A stretch of 64,000 nt of DNA from Diplonema papillatum (Eukaryota > Euglenozoa > Diplonemea > Diplonemida > Diplonemidae), in the NCBI GenBank assembly GCA_030068145.1, contig JAPJBO010000347.1, positions 153,819 through 217,818 on the forward strand, read 5' to 3'. Of this stretch, positions 41,366 through 53,300 are shown piece after piece. The notes under the pieces are model-generated. The model saw only the letters and a program-made list of their open reading frames with translations, made no database searches and was not told the DNA's origin. The position numbers were made by a program, and so were the translations under genes. The first letter of the stretch is position 1. Each line of letters begins with the position of its first letter.

Positions 41366-41930
41366 TCGAAGACGACTTAATCGACTCGGGAGCAGGGTGA
41401 TAACCAAGACGAGGTGGGGCATGTCCACTCTTCTCGATTCGGCAGGCGTCTGCGTTGTCTAAGACCTTGGCCTCTCGGTTGTCAGCAAAGTCTGGCCGCA
41501 GCTGAACCCGGTTCTGTGTCCTATTGTTTCATCCGAATCCTGTCTAGCCTTGCTCTGTCTTGCCTCCGAGGACCCTGGAAAGCGCACACGAGCAGGGATT
41601 ATCATGCATGGTCGAAAAATTATTTCTTCACCAAAAAAAGCTAAAAAAGCATTCTCAAAACAGGCCGGTTAAAAAAGGGGTTTTGACCACGGGAGTTTCT
41701 GGTGAAAACTTTTTTATGTCTGCAAGGCCTGTGTCACGGAGGCTAGAGGACCCGCAAGACCCACAACTGGGGTCTACAACAAAGTGGCGAAGCAGCAACA
41801 CGCCCACGAAGGTCGCACACCAGGATTACAGGTCATTAAAAAACCCTCGCTCAACGTGGGAAAAAAACCTTCCGGCCATGCTACAGACTTTTTAACCATG
41901 ATTTTCCCGAATTTCGGGGATCAGAATAAT
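41366..41930. other. No gene recognised
   Basis: A-rich stretches and a frame at 41560-41895 without domain features. No repeat assignment. Confidence 0.4.
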
Positions 41931-42360
41931 CCCTGCACACGGGCAGTGCTCCCGCTAACGAAAAAGTGCGAGGAATTCCTCAAAAAAAAAAAGAGGCTGG
42001 AAAAAAGAGGGTGAGGAATTCCTCATGAGGAATTCCTCACCTTTTCCCGTTGGTGGTATCGTGCAGCCAAAGCACTTCATCACGGTCTACTCTCTGCGGC
42101 GTGGCTGCAGCAGTGCCACCAGTACGTTGGTCAACACGTTTCTTGCGACCAACAGGTTCCTCCACCTGGATGTACCGTACCGTTCGCCAGGGGGCGGAGC
42201 CCCCCCGGACCCCTTTAGAAGATTTGAGTGACCAACTGGAAAAAGATGCTAATAGCCTGCACCAACGCGAGAGTGGGAGGGGGGGAAAAAAAGCCCAACC
42301 CAGGTTTTTGGGTTCCTCACTAAAAGTGAGGTTAGCGGGAGCACTGCACACGGGGGAGAA
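41931..42360. repeat. Fold-back element with internal perfect palindrome
   Basis: GCACACGGGCAGTGCTCCCGC (about 41936) and GCGGGAGCACTGCACACGG (about 42336) are inverted outer ends. At 42008-42040 the sequence GGTGAGGAATTCCTCA and its reverse complement TGAGGAATTCCTCACC are directly adjoined, a 32-bp palindrome containing two EcoRI-type GAATTC sites. Another GAGGAATTCCTC is at 41970. Confidence 0.6.
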
Positions 42361-42604
42361 AAAAAAAAAAAAAAGAGACGCTAACCCAGGTGTGGCCCTA
42401 AAGCGTGAATGTAAATAGGGATCCCTTAAATAGAGGTCTCTTTCTACTACCCGACCCTCCCCACCGCACGTCCTCCTCAACCTAAAAGAAAGTAAGAACG
42501 CATATTACAGACCGATACGAGCTGCATGGCAACCCCTGCTCAACATGCATGCGCGTGGGGGGCCCAAGGCTAAATTCAAAGCGAATTTCTTCTTGGTGTC
42601 GGTC

Positions 42605-42740
42605 GCAACACTTACAAACATGGCTAGCCGTAGTTAAAGTGTATACGCATACCTACTACCCTCATACCACCCGCCTCACAGCCTCAATGGTCAACCGGAG
42701 ACCCTAAAACACCGAACCTCTAAACCACAATAAACGCTAG
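42605..42740 (+). repeat. R1 copy, near-identical to 1-140
   Basis: Only a few differences from 1-140 across the full length, and it is preceded by the R1 head CTTGGTGTCGGTC. The high identity over 42 kb of separation indicates recent dispersal. Confidence 0.8.
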
Positions 42741-43970
42741 AGATTTTGCCCAAACACATTTTTTTTGCACTTTTTTTTTTGCACTTTTTTTGCACCAGGC
42801 TACAGCCAGGCCTTGCGTTCAGCAGGCTAAACGTACTGATTTCAGCACGTTAATTCTTTTAGTTTCTCTTTGTACACATGCTGAATCAGTACGTTATCAG
42901 CACATATCTTGTGTCCAAGATGCCACCCGAAGGCCACCCAAGCAGGCCCATGCAGGTCTTTCGAAGAACTGGTGGAGGAGGGAGCAAGCTGGCTTGGATG
43001 TCTGCACATGACAGGCATACCCGTTTCTTCGGGCTTACGCGAGTGGGGGAATTGGGTGTATCATACCGTTTTTTCCGGCTCGCTACGCGAGCCGAAGAAG
43101 GGGATGATAAATACTCCATTACTTCGATGACCGCCAGGGCCGCATATGATATGATCATTCATCAGAGTGCAAGAGACAAGTTACCACAGTCCGGAAAGCA
43201 AAACAGACATAGCATGCCGTGTGGCTCGGCTCGATTTCTTCGTTCGATGAAGAACTATTCAGAAATGTTTTGTGACCAAGCTAGGAGCCTCTGAAGGTCT
43301 TAGCTTTATATTGGCAAGCGTTGACACAAAGCCATTCGAGTTCCTGTTGGAACTTGCGCCTGACAAACTTCCGATTGTGATGATGGTGATGATCTTAGCG
43401 GCAGTGCTGGTACAACCTCCTTAGCACAGACGACAGAAAGAAAGCGAAAACGCGAAGAGTCCGACATTCCTCCGTCCGAAATCTTTCACCCTCTCAGTGT
43501 AGCTACGATCCAAAACGGGTGCAAAAACAGGCGGAAAAAGTGCAAAAAAACGCAAATAGGATCTTGGATTTTGCCTAAAAAGAGCGTAAATAGGGCCACA
43601 CGTGCGCTAACCCAAACAACTTCTGCCGGTAGAGTAAACCTGCCTAAAGAAATCAACTGCCTTCGGGTGGGCTAGTCTGACACTTGCTGTCGTCGGGGGG
43701 GGGAAAAAAAAAAAAGAAGAATTAGAAGACCAGAGCCTCTTCTTCTACTTGCAACTTTTACGGCTACCGGTATGAGCGGTAACCAGAAACCGAAAAACAA
43801 CCACCTGCTGGGTGACCTCAAAAACGCCCCGGAAATCCAGTAAAAAAAAAAGCCCGATGCTCGTCCAGGCTCGATAAAATAGCCGCAAAGTGCGAAAACA
43901 AGGAAGCAGCACCTCTACGGTGCAATTCCCTAGGAGGAACCGAAAGAACGATCTCAAACGTTTGTTTTTC
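42741..43970. other. No gene recognised
   Basis: T-rich TTTTTTTGCAC repeats at 42760-42800 and a 138-residue frame at 42878-43294 that I cannot assign. Confidence 0.4.
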
Positions 43971-43974
43971 GCTT

Positions 43975-44470
43975 ACACCACCGTGTGCTGTATTCTCACT
44001 CAGGACTTTGACCTGTTGTGTTTGTTTGATTTGTCGTGTAGGACTGTGGACGTACTGTGAGGCCCGCTGTAGACCCACTCTGGACTACTGCGGGACCCAC
44101 TGTGGACCCACTGTGGACCCACTGTGGACCCACTGTGGACCCACTGTGGACCCACTGTGGACCCACTGTGGACCCACTGTGGACCCTGGACTGTGGACCC
44201 ACCGTGGACCTCTGGACCGTGGACGAACTGTGGGACCCCAGGCTTGTACCTACTTGTGTGTACCTGTACCGATGTAGGCAGGTACAGACAAGTCCAGGAC
44301 CAGGTACAGGTACAGGTGGGTACCGTACAAGTGGGTACGGGTAGACCCGCATGACCTCACTTCCGTTCAACACGTGGTTCGGTAGTTACACCACTTGGGA
44401 TCCCTTCGGTTCTTTGTCTGGCAGCATCGTCGAACATTTCCTTCCAAGCTGGCGCTTATGTAAACAAGCC
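43975..44470 (+). repeat. R4 copy split by an 11-bp minisatellite
   Basis: The left part (TGTATTCTCACTCAGGACTT, TTTGATTTGTCGTGTAGG) and right part (GTAGACCCGCATGACCTCAC, CGTTCAACACGTGGTTCGGTA, TGGGATCCCTTC) are adjacent at 62335-62520 but are separated here by about 300 bp. The inserted DNA is mostly (GTGGACCCACT)n, about nine perfect units at 44099-44190 with degenerate edges, then GTACCTGTACC variants. Confidence 0.8.
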
Positions 44471-44504
44471 CAAGACACATGCACCCAATCCCACGGGGGA
44501 CCCC

Positions 44505-45100
44505 AAAAAACATCCGGAAAATCCCGAAGGACCTGCTTTAGATCGGCAGCCCCCCACCGGGGGGCCCGGCCGGCACAGACTGGATCCTCTTTCTCGAGTA
44601 GCGCTAGCGAGACCCGCAGCTTCGGGCGAAACGTTTTGCTTAGCGTACCAACCTCGCACAAAAGTGAAAGTTTCCCGACTCCCAGCCTCAATGATCAATC
44701 GGAGCCATTCGCTCGGATCGATCAGGATGAATTGAAGAGGTCGTCAGCCTCACCCACCCTTCCAAAAGCACCGGAAAATCCCGAAGGACTTGCTTTAAGA
44801 ACGGTGCAGGTCGATAAAATGGCCGGAAAAGCCCCCACCAAAAGGCCAGCCCCCCACTGGGGGCCCACCAGAGACCCGGCCGGCACGAACTGGATTCTCT
44901 TTCTTGGGTAGCGCTAGCGAAGCCCACGTCTTCGGGCAAAGCGTTTTGCCTAGTGTACCAACCAGACCCCGACCCTAACCTCGCACACCATTGAAAGCTT
45001 CCCGACTCCCGGCCTCAATGGTCAACCGGAGAGTCTCGCTCGGATCGATCAGGATGAATTGAAGAGGTGACCCGTGGCATCGTCAGCCTCACCCACCCTT
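44505..45100. repeat. About 265-bp tandem repeat, two copies
   Basis: Both copies hold CCGGAAAATCCCGAAGGAC, CCCCCCAC(C/T)GGGGG, CGGCCGGCAC, TAGCGCTAGCGA, GGATCGATCAGGATGAATTG and an R1-type TCAATG(A/G)TCAA(T/C)CGGAG box. Confidence 0.75.
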
Positions 45101-45805
45101 TCGGAGAGGAGTCACAGGACCCACGAGCAGCGTGTCGGAAACTCAAAGCCGACTAGGTAGCAAGTGGGCTATACTTCGATTCAGGCGTTACCAGCTCAAA
45201 GCCCTGAACTTAAACCCACACCCACACTGAACTTCTTACCTCGGGCTTATTTCGGACCGGCCGCGTTGCTGCCCTCAAACCTCGCACTCGTGTGCTTGCT
45301 AACAAGAAAGATAAACGGCAAACCAAGCTAGACCACTAAACTGCACTACTTGTGCCACGAAAGATACAAATCCTGATACCATGCCGCATAAAGAACATGA
45401 GTCCGCAAAATAAAACCAAGAGGGGAGTCGCTGTGTGCTCCTGCGGTCTTTGTGTTTTTCGTACTTGACCAACAGGTTCACCCCCCCGCACGCCAAGTCC
45501 GCCCTTCGGTATAAGTTCGTCCAGAACTTCACTCACTTCGTTCACGAAGTTCTTGATCCCTCTCTCTCTCTTTCTATGTCCACGCAGAAGGATGAACTAG
45601 ACCTACATCTTGACAGGAAGGCACCGGGATCCGGGGTGGAGGCAGGTGCAAGCCCCGGGGGAAGGGGGAAATACTTTGCCAATCCGAAAAAAAAGAAGCA
45701 AGCAAAAAAAGATACAAAAGTCTGCCCCCATATCCTACGGGATCGTCGGAAGCACAAAAAAAAAAGCAGTCCCAGAGACTCTTTCGGAACAGCTGCGCGC
45801 GAACC
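45101..45805. other. Upstream region of the MSP/lipase-like gene
   Basis: No gene. CTCTCTCTCTTTC at 45562 and A-rich tracts precede the start codon. No TATA-like or initiator element could be assigned with confidence. Confidence 0.4.
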
Positions 45806-48495
45806 ATGCCGTGGACAGTGACGCCTGCGGCTTTGCAGCTCGAGGATGTCGGGGGCCCGCGGAGTTGGAAGCTGTGGGTAGCGGGGAGCGGCGCCGACGA
45901 CGGGCGGGTGGCGGTGTATAAGGTGAAGACGAACGCGCCGAGCGAGATCAGCGCCCGTCCGAAGATGGGCGTCGTCGTGGGCAAGGAGAAGACGTCCGTC
46001 GACATCTTCTACACGCCGCGCCAAGGCGGGGCCAGCCCACGGGCTCCGCAGGTCATCATCGAAGCAGTGGATCTCAACGCCGACGAGGCGAAGGCGCTCA
46101 CGTCGCCTAAGGACCCACACGCCATCGGACTCGAACTCGGCGTCATCACCGATAAGAAGCCTCTCACCAGCTTCAGCCAAGTCCTCCAGCTCGTCTGGAA
46201 GTCTGCCGAAGAGGACAAGCTCGAAAAAGTGGTCATCGGAAGGATCCCGCTGTTGCTCGGCGATGTTTCTGCAAACTCGAGCATGTCGACCCTCATGGCC
46301 GCTGACTTGCAGACGGCGGGGACTCCGCGCAGCTCGCTCGTGAGCCAAACGCCTCGTACGCCCAGTCTGTTCATGGCGGCCTCGAAGGGCAGTTTGCAGA
46401 GCGACGCTACACCGCAGGCGTCTAGCCGCATCGTCAAGCCGGGGCGCGAGGGCACCCTCGACAACATCGAGCGCGAGCTCCGCGGGTACGGCGGCGAGAG
46501 CAGCACCGCGAGGCCGCCGAGCGGCGGCGGCAGCACCGCCGGCGGCAGCCACCCGGCGCTCGTCGGGGCGCTGCCGTCGAAGGGCGCCGCGTCACACTAC
46601 TCCGAAATGCGGAAGCTGTCCGACCTGCAGAAACTTTCCGACGTGCAAACGCATTCCGACGTGCAGAGACGGTCCGACTTGCAGGCACACTCTGATGTGC
46701 AAAGACATTCCGATATGCATAAAAATTCCGACATGCCGAAACATTCCGATATGCAAACTCGTTCTGACATGCAAAGACATTCCGATATACATAAAAATTC
46801 CGACATGCTGAAACATTCCGATATGCAAACTCGTTCTGACATGCAAAGACATTCCGATATGCAGAAGCATTCTGACATGCTGAAACATTCCGACCTGCAA
46901 ACCCGTTCTGACATGCAAAGACATTCCGATATGCATAAGAATTCTGACATGCTGAAACATTCCGACATGCAAACTCGTTCTGACATGCAAAGACATTCCG
47001 ATATGCATAAACATTCTGATATGCAGAAACATTCCGACATGCAACCCCGTTCTGACATGCAAAGACCGTCCGATATGCAGAAGCATTCCGACATGCGGAG
47101 CGCCGCCACCCAAGACGCCGCCGGGCGCCCGTCGACGAAGACGCTGGGCCCCGCGGACAGCCGCGAAACGGGTCTGCTGTGGACGCTCGCGGAGACCTCG
47201 GGGCAGCTGGGCAGCACGACCGCCGCCGCCCCCGCCGCCGCCCTCTCGGCTGAGAGCCTGCGCTCGGGCGCCGCGCGATTGCCCGGGGTTCCGGTGACGC
47301 CGGCGGCGGCGGCGGCGGCGGACGAAAAGTCGCAGCCCGCTGTGTCCGTGTCGGACCGGAGCGGCCGCGGGATGCAGACGGTCCGCATGACCAGCGGCGA
47401 ATGGCACGCTGCGCGCCGGCGGCAGAACGCGGGGCGCAGCCTCGCCTCGCCGTCGCAGCAGCCCGGCTCCGATCCAGCAGCCTCCGGCGCGTCGTCTCCC
47501 CCGCGTGCGACGACCCCCGCCCACGCGCCCTCCTTCCCCAGCGGGCACCCACCCCCCGCGAGCCCGAACGCCAGCCACCACACACCACCGTTTTTCGCGG
47601 AAAGCTCCCGGATTTCGCCCCCCAGGCGCCGACCGGTGGCGGCGTCCCCGGAGCACGGTCGTTCGCAGTTCTCGCTCGGCGGGCAACCGCCAGGGGTCGT
47701 CCAGGTGCATTCGCCGGGTGGTAGGTTCAGCCCGGGTTCCCCCGGTACCCGGTACAACATCTTCCAGCACGAGGAGGAGGTGTTCAACACCCCGCACACG
47801 CACCACCCCTCGAGCCCTCGCGCACCCGAGCGGACGGCCCCCGCTTACACGGCCGCCACGCCGCTGTGGGTATCGGAGCCGCGTTCGCGGCCGTCGGAGC
47901 TGACGCCGGACCAGGCGCGGGCGCTCTCGCAGCAGCCGAGCAGCCAGGCGGGGCTGCTGGGGCCACTGACCTTCGAGCCGGTGGCGGCGGTGGCGGCGGC
48001 GGCGTCGTCGGCGTTCGTGACGGCGTTCGGCGGCGCGAGCGACGCGTCGCAGTCGGTCGCGATGGTCAGCGCGCCGAGCTTCCACACCGGCGTCACGCCC
48101 GACACCCGCAGCGACTGCAACCGGACCGCCCCGCAGCCGGTGACTCCGTCTGCGTCTGTCGCGCACGCCGCCGCCAGCGACGCGTTTGCCTCCGCCGTCA
48201 ACAGCACCCACTCCCCCTCCCAGCAGAGCAGGGACGCCGGCGAGGCCGCACCGCCTTGGCCGTCGCGGACGCTCGTCGTGCGCCGCCGACGCACCGGCGA
48301 AAGCAGCCTGGCCTGCTACCAGGCGTTGCTGCCTGGCGCCCTGGTGGACCTCGTCGTTGAAATCGCCCCGTCGGGGGATCCAAAGGAGGTCCGCGAGACG
48401 GTCACCTTCGCGGGCCGCGAGGCAGCCCAGCAGTTCTTCGAGATTCTCGGGAAGGAAGCACCCCCCGATCTGGACCCGATGGACGAGGCGATCTG
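45806..48495 (+). CDS. MSP (VAP-like) domain protein, exon 1
   Basis: 896 codons plus two bases. Residues about 5-115 form a major sperm protein/VAP-type domain: LQLEDV, WKLWVAGS, VAVYKVKTNAPSEISARPKMGVV and SVDIFYTP follow the family order with the KVKTNAP-type core. In VAPs this fold binds FFAT peptides at ER contact sites. A Ser/Thr linker follows, then the SDM hexapeptide repeat (about 267-431), a long Pro/Ala/Ser-rich region, and a structured segment (about 825-895: RTLVVRRRRTGESSLACYQALL ... FEILGKEAP). The frame stops at 48571, but a GTGTGC donor at 48496, in phase with the acceptor at 54866, extends it into the lipase-like exon. The ATG at 45806 is the first in frame and directly precedes the domain. 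Confidence 0.75.
46606..47098 (+). repeat. 18-bp coding minisatellite encoding (K/R)-H-S-D-M-Q
   Basis: About 27 units of the hexapeptide pattern [KRT]-[HRN]-S-D-[MLV]-[QHLP], with higher-order 4-5 unit blocks (QRHSDMHKNSDMLKHSDMQ). The first few units use Leu or Val in place of Met. Predicted polar and repetitive; function unknown. The reverse frame is also open, as expected of an 18-bp period. Confidence 0.9.
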
Positions 48496-48713
48496 GTGTG
48501 CCATCCACTCTCCTCATTCTCAATTGCGCACTTATAACAACATTAGGACAACATTCGACGCGTTCCCGTGACATGCTTGTTTGCTAAAAGCCGTGTGTCT
48601 TGCAGATCACGTGGGTTCTCTCGTAGGTAGGTACAAACCCCAGGTTCCTTATGGAATTACACCCAAACACTTGTTATATAACAAGTGATTCTACATGACA
48701 AGTGCGTCGTGTA

Positions 48714-48990
48714 ACCACACAACGGACGGAGGGGGGGGGTGGGTTAATTTTGGGAAAACGGGCTTTTCAGGACAAACCTTGGGTCATACTCAGAAGGGGG
48801 TTTCGTAGGTCAAAAATGGGAACCGAGGAGCCCATTTGAAAGAAGGCATTTGACAGATTTCGCGGCAGATCTTTCAAACGCGCACCTCGACGCTGAATGA
48901 ATACACATGGAAGCGACCCAGGACGGGCACCCGTGGCTTCTTGCAGATACTCGCGACTTAACTTGAATTCACTACACCATAATAGGAAAC
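48714..48990. mobile_element. Truncated piggyBac-type MITE
   Basis: ACGGACGGAGGGGGGG, GGTTAATTTTGGGAAAA, GGGCTTTTCAGGACAAACCT and ATTTGAAAGAAGGCATTTGA follow the order of 8793-9048, with divergence. The right end merges into the 72-bp repeats and lacks a clear terminus. Confidence 0.55.
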
Positions 48991-49428
48991 ACAAAATGAA
49001 CTGTACATACTAAGCTAAGGAGGGGTTTACGACCTCTTTGGCACCAACAATGCATTGTTAACACAAAATGAACTGTACATACTAAGCTAAGGAGGGGTTT
49101 ACGACCTCTTTGGCACCAACAATGCATTGTTAACACAAAATGAACTGTACATACTAAGCTAAGGAGGGGTTTACGACCTCTTTGGCACCAACAATGCATT
49201 GTTAACACAAAATGAACTGTACATACTAAGCTAAGGAGGGGTTTACGACCTTTTTGGCACCAACAATGCATTGTTAACACAAAATGAACTGTACATACGA
49301 AGCTAAGGAGGGGTTTACGACCTCTTTGGCACCAACAATGCATTGTTAACACAAAATGAACTGTACATACTAAGCTAAGGAGGGGTTTACGACCTCTTTG
49401 GCACCAACAATGCATTGTTAACACAAAG
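48988..49428. repeat. 72-bp minisatellite, left array (about 6 copies)
   Basis: The unit contains ACACAAAATGAACTGTACAT, AGCTAAGGAGGGGTTTACGA and the palindrome ACAATGCATTGT. Single-base variants appear (CTTTTTGG at 49251, ACGAAGC at 49297). Confidence 0.95.
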
Positions 49429-49680
49429 GGTTTATTCCCTTATAGCCACCACGATTTTTTTTTATTCCCTTATAGCCACGAAAAAAGAATTTTATTCCCT
49501 TATAGCCACGTCAATGTTTTTTATTCCCTTACAGCCACCACATGTTTTTAAATTCCCTTATAGCCACGAAAAAAGAATTTTATTCCCTTATAGCCACGAA
49601 AAAAGAATTTTATTCCCTTACAGCCACGAAAAAAGAATTTTATTCCCTTATAGCCACGGGAAAAGAATTTTATTCCCTGA
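49429..49680 (+). repeat. 30-bp minisatellite, forward array
   Basis: About eight units of TTATTCCCTTATAGCCACG plus AAAAAAGAATT. Early units vary in the second half; later ones are near-identical. It reads FYSLIATKKE in one frame because the period is a multiple of three. Confidence 0.9.
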
Positions 49681-50104
49681 CCAGCCTGGACAGCCTGTAC
49701 CACCCAACCAGACAAGTCAACCAGTCCTGGTTGCACCAGACACTAAGTCCTGGCTTTAAGGTATCAACGGCAAGGGTCCTCTGAGTCGTGGTTTCAAGGG
49801 GAGTTTTCCCCTGTGAAGGGGCCCCTCAACAGTTTTCATAACACGGCATCGTAGGTCAAGAAACGGATAAGTGTGTGTTCCTTCTATTTCAGTCTGAACT
49901 GCATTTTGCATCCCCTCCCTCTCCCTCGGATAGAATGCAAAGGACCAATTTTATGATCGGAAATCAGGCAGCAAGCCTCACGATGTATGGGGACGACAGG
50001 GGTATCCTCCTCAGAACTCTCGTGGAGGTAGGAACATAGTTTTAGACTGATCTTGCGAGGGGTGGGCACCCTATGAACACGAACAGGAGAAGGTGGCTCT
50101 CCAG
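49681..50104. other. Spacer between inverted 30-bp arrays
   Basis: About 420 bp of single-copy DNA within the intron. No RNA or protein was recognised. Confidence 0.5.
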
Positions 50105-50330
50105 GAATAAAATTCTTTTTCCGTGGCTATAAGGGAATAAAGTTCTTTTTCGTGGCTATAAGGGAATAAAATTCTTTTTTCGTGGCTATAAGGGAATAAA
50201 ATTCTTTCGTGGTGGTTATAAGGGAAAAAAAAACGGTTGTAGTCAGTTCGTGGCTATAAGGGAATAAAACTCTTTTTTCGTGGCTATAAGGGAATATTGA
50301 AAATACCGGGTGGCTATAAGATAATTTGCC
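50105..50330 (-). repeat. 30-bp minisatellite, inverse array
   Basis: About seven units of CGTGGCTATAAGGGAATAA plus AATTCTTTTTT, the reverse complement of the array at 49429-49680. The two arrays could fold into a large hairpin with a loop of about 420 bp. Confidence 0.9.
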
Positions 50331-50332
50331 CT

Positions 50333-53300
50333 AACACAAAATGAACTGTACATACTAAGCTAAGGAGGGGTTTACGACCTCTTTGGCACCAACAATGCAT
50401 TGTTAACACAAAATGAACTGTACATACTAAGCTAAGGAGGGGTTTACGACCTCTTTGGCACCAACAATGCATTGTTAACACAAAATGAACTGTACATACT
50501 AAGCTAAGGAGGGGTTTACGACCTCTTTGGCACCAACAATGCATTGTTAACACAAAATGAACTGTACATACTAAGCTAAGGAGGGGTTTACGACCTCTTT
50601 GGCACCAACAATGCATTGTTAACACAAAATGAACTGTACATACTAAGCTAAGGAGGGGTTTACGACCTCTTTGGCACCAACAATGCATTGTTAACACAAA
50701 ATGAACTGTACATACTAAGCTAAGGAGGGGTTTACGACCTCTTTGGCACCAACAATGCATTGTTAACACAAAATGAACTGTACATACTAAGCTAAGGAGG
50801 GGTTTACGACCTCTTTGGCACCAACAATGCATTGTTAACACAAAATGAACTGTACATACTAAGCTAAGGAGGGGTTTACGACCTCTTTGGCACCAACAAT
50901 GCATTGTTAACACAAAATGAACTGTACATACTAAGCTAAGGAGGGGTTTACGACCTCTTTGGCACCAACAATGCATTGTTAACACAAAATGAACTGTACA
51001 TACTAAGCTAAGGAGGGGTTTACGACCTCTTTGGCACCAACAATGCATTGTTAACACAAAATGAACTGTACATACTAAGCTAAGGAGGGGTTTACGACCT
51101 CTTTGGCACCAACAATGCATTGTTAACACAAAATGAACTGTACATACTAAGCTAAGGAGGGGTTTACGACCTCTTTGGCACCAACAATGCATTGTTAACA
51201 CAAAATGAACTGTACATACTAAGCTAAGGAGGGGTTTACGACCTCTTTGGCACCAACAATGCATTGTTAACACAAAATGAACTGTACATACTAAGCTAAG
51301 GAGGGGTTTACGACCTCTTTGGCACCAACAATGCATTGTTAACACAAAATGAACTGTACATACTAAGCTAAGGAGGGGTTTACGACCTCTTTGGCACCAA
51401 CAATGCATTGTTAACACAAAATGAACTGTACATACTAAGCTAAGGAGGGGTTTACGACCTCTTTGGCACCAACAATGCATTGTTAACACAAAATGAACTG
51501 TACATACTAAGCTAAGGAGGGGTTTACGACCTCTTTGGCACCAACAATGCATTGTTAACACAAAATGAACTGTACATACTAAGCTAAGGAGGGGTTTACG
51601 ACCTCTTTGGCACCAACAATGCATTGTTAACACAAAATGAACTGTACATACTAAGCTAAGGAGGGGTTTACGACCTCTTTGGCACCAACAATGCATTGTT
51701 AACACAAAATGAACTGTACATACTAAGCTAAGGAGGGGTTTACGACCTCTTTGGCACCAACAATGCATTGTTAACACAAAATGAACTGTACATACTAAGC
51801 TAAGGAGGGGTTTACGACCTCTTTGGCACCAACAATGCATTGTTAACACAAAATGAACTGTACATACTAAGCTAAGGAGGGGTTTACGACCTCTTTGGCA
51901 CCAACAATGCATTGTTAACACAAAATGAACTGTACATACTAAGCTAAGGAGGGGTTTACGACCTCTTTGGCACCAACAATGCATTGTTAACACAAAATGA
52001 ACTGTACATACTAAGCTAAGGAGGGGTTTACGACCTCTTTGGCACCAACAATGCATTGTTAACACAAAATGAACTGTACATACTAAGCTAAGGAGGGGTT
52101 TACGACCTCTTTGGCACCAACAATGCATTGTTAACACAAAATGAACTGTACATACTAAGCTAAGGAGGGGTTTACGACCTCTTTGGCACCAACAATGCAT
52201 TGTTAACACAAAATGAACTGTACATACTAAGCTAAGGAGGGGTTTACGACCTCTTTGGCACCAACAATGCATTGTTAACACAAAATGAACTGTACATACT
52301 AAGCTAAGGAGGGGTTTACGACCTCTTTGGCACCAACAATGCATTGTTAACACAAAATGAACTGTACATACTAAGCTAAGGAGGGGTTTACGACCTCTTT
52401 GGCACCAACAATGCATTGTTAACACAAAATGAACTGTACATACTAAGCTAAGGAGGGGTTTACGACCTCTTTGGCACCAACAATGCATTGTTAACACAAA
52501 ATGAACTGTACATACTAAGCTAAGGAGGGGTTTACGACCTCTTTGGCACCAACAATGCATTGTTAACACAAAATGAACTGTACATACTAAGCTAAGGAGG
52601 GGTTTACGACCTCTTTGGCACCAACAATGCATTGTTAACACAAAATGAACTGTACATACTAAGCTAAGGAGGGGTTTACGACCTCTTTGGCACCAACAAT
52701 GCATTGTTAACACAAAATGAACTGTACATACTAAGCTAAGGAGGGGTTTACGACCTCTTTGGCACCAACAATGCATTGTTAACACAAAATGAACTGTACA
52801 TACTAAGCTAAGGAGGGGTTTACGACCTCTTTGGCACCAACAATGCATTGTTAACACAAAATGAACTGTACATACTAAGCTAAGGAGGGGTTTACGACCT
52901 CTTTGGCACCAACAATGCATTGTTAACACAAAATGAACTGTACATACTAAGCTAAGGAGGGGTTTACGACCTCTTTGGCACCAACAATGCATTGTTAACA
53001 CAAAATGAACTGTACATACTAAGCTAAGGAGGGGTTTACGACCTCTTTGGCACCAACAATGCATTGTTAACACAAAATGAACTGTACATACTAAGCTAAG
53101 GAGGGGTTTACGACCTCTTTGGCACCAACAATGCATTGTTAACACAAAATGAACTGTACATACTAAGCTAAGGAGGGGTTTACGACCTCTTTGGCACCAA
53201 CAATGCATTGTTAACACAAAATGAACTGTACATACTAAGCTAAGGAGGGGTTTACGACCTCTTTGGCACCAACAATGCATTGTTAACACAAAATGAACTG

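Noticed and set aside
46592..48574. 660- and 400-residue minus-strand frames opposite the MSP exon
   Set aside because: Mirror frames produced by GC-rich codons and the 18-bp repeat; the plus strand has the recognisable MSP domain and a consistent start.
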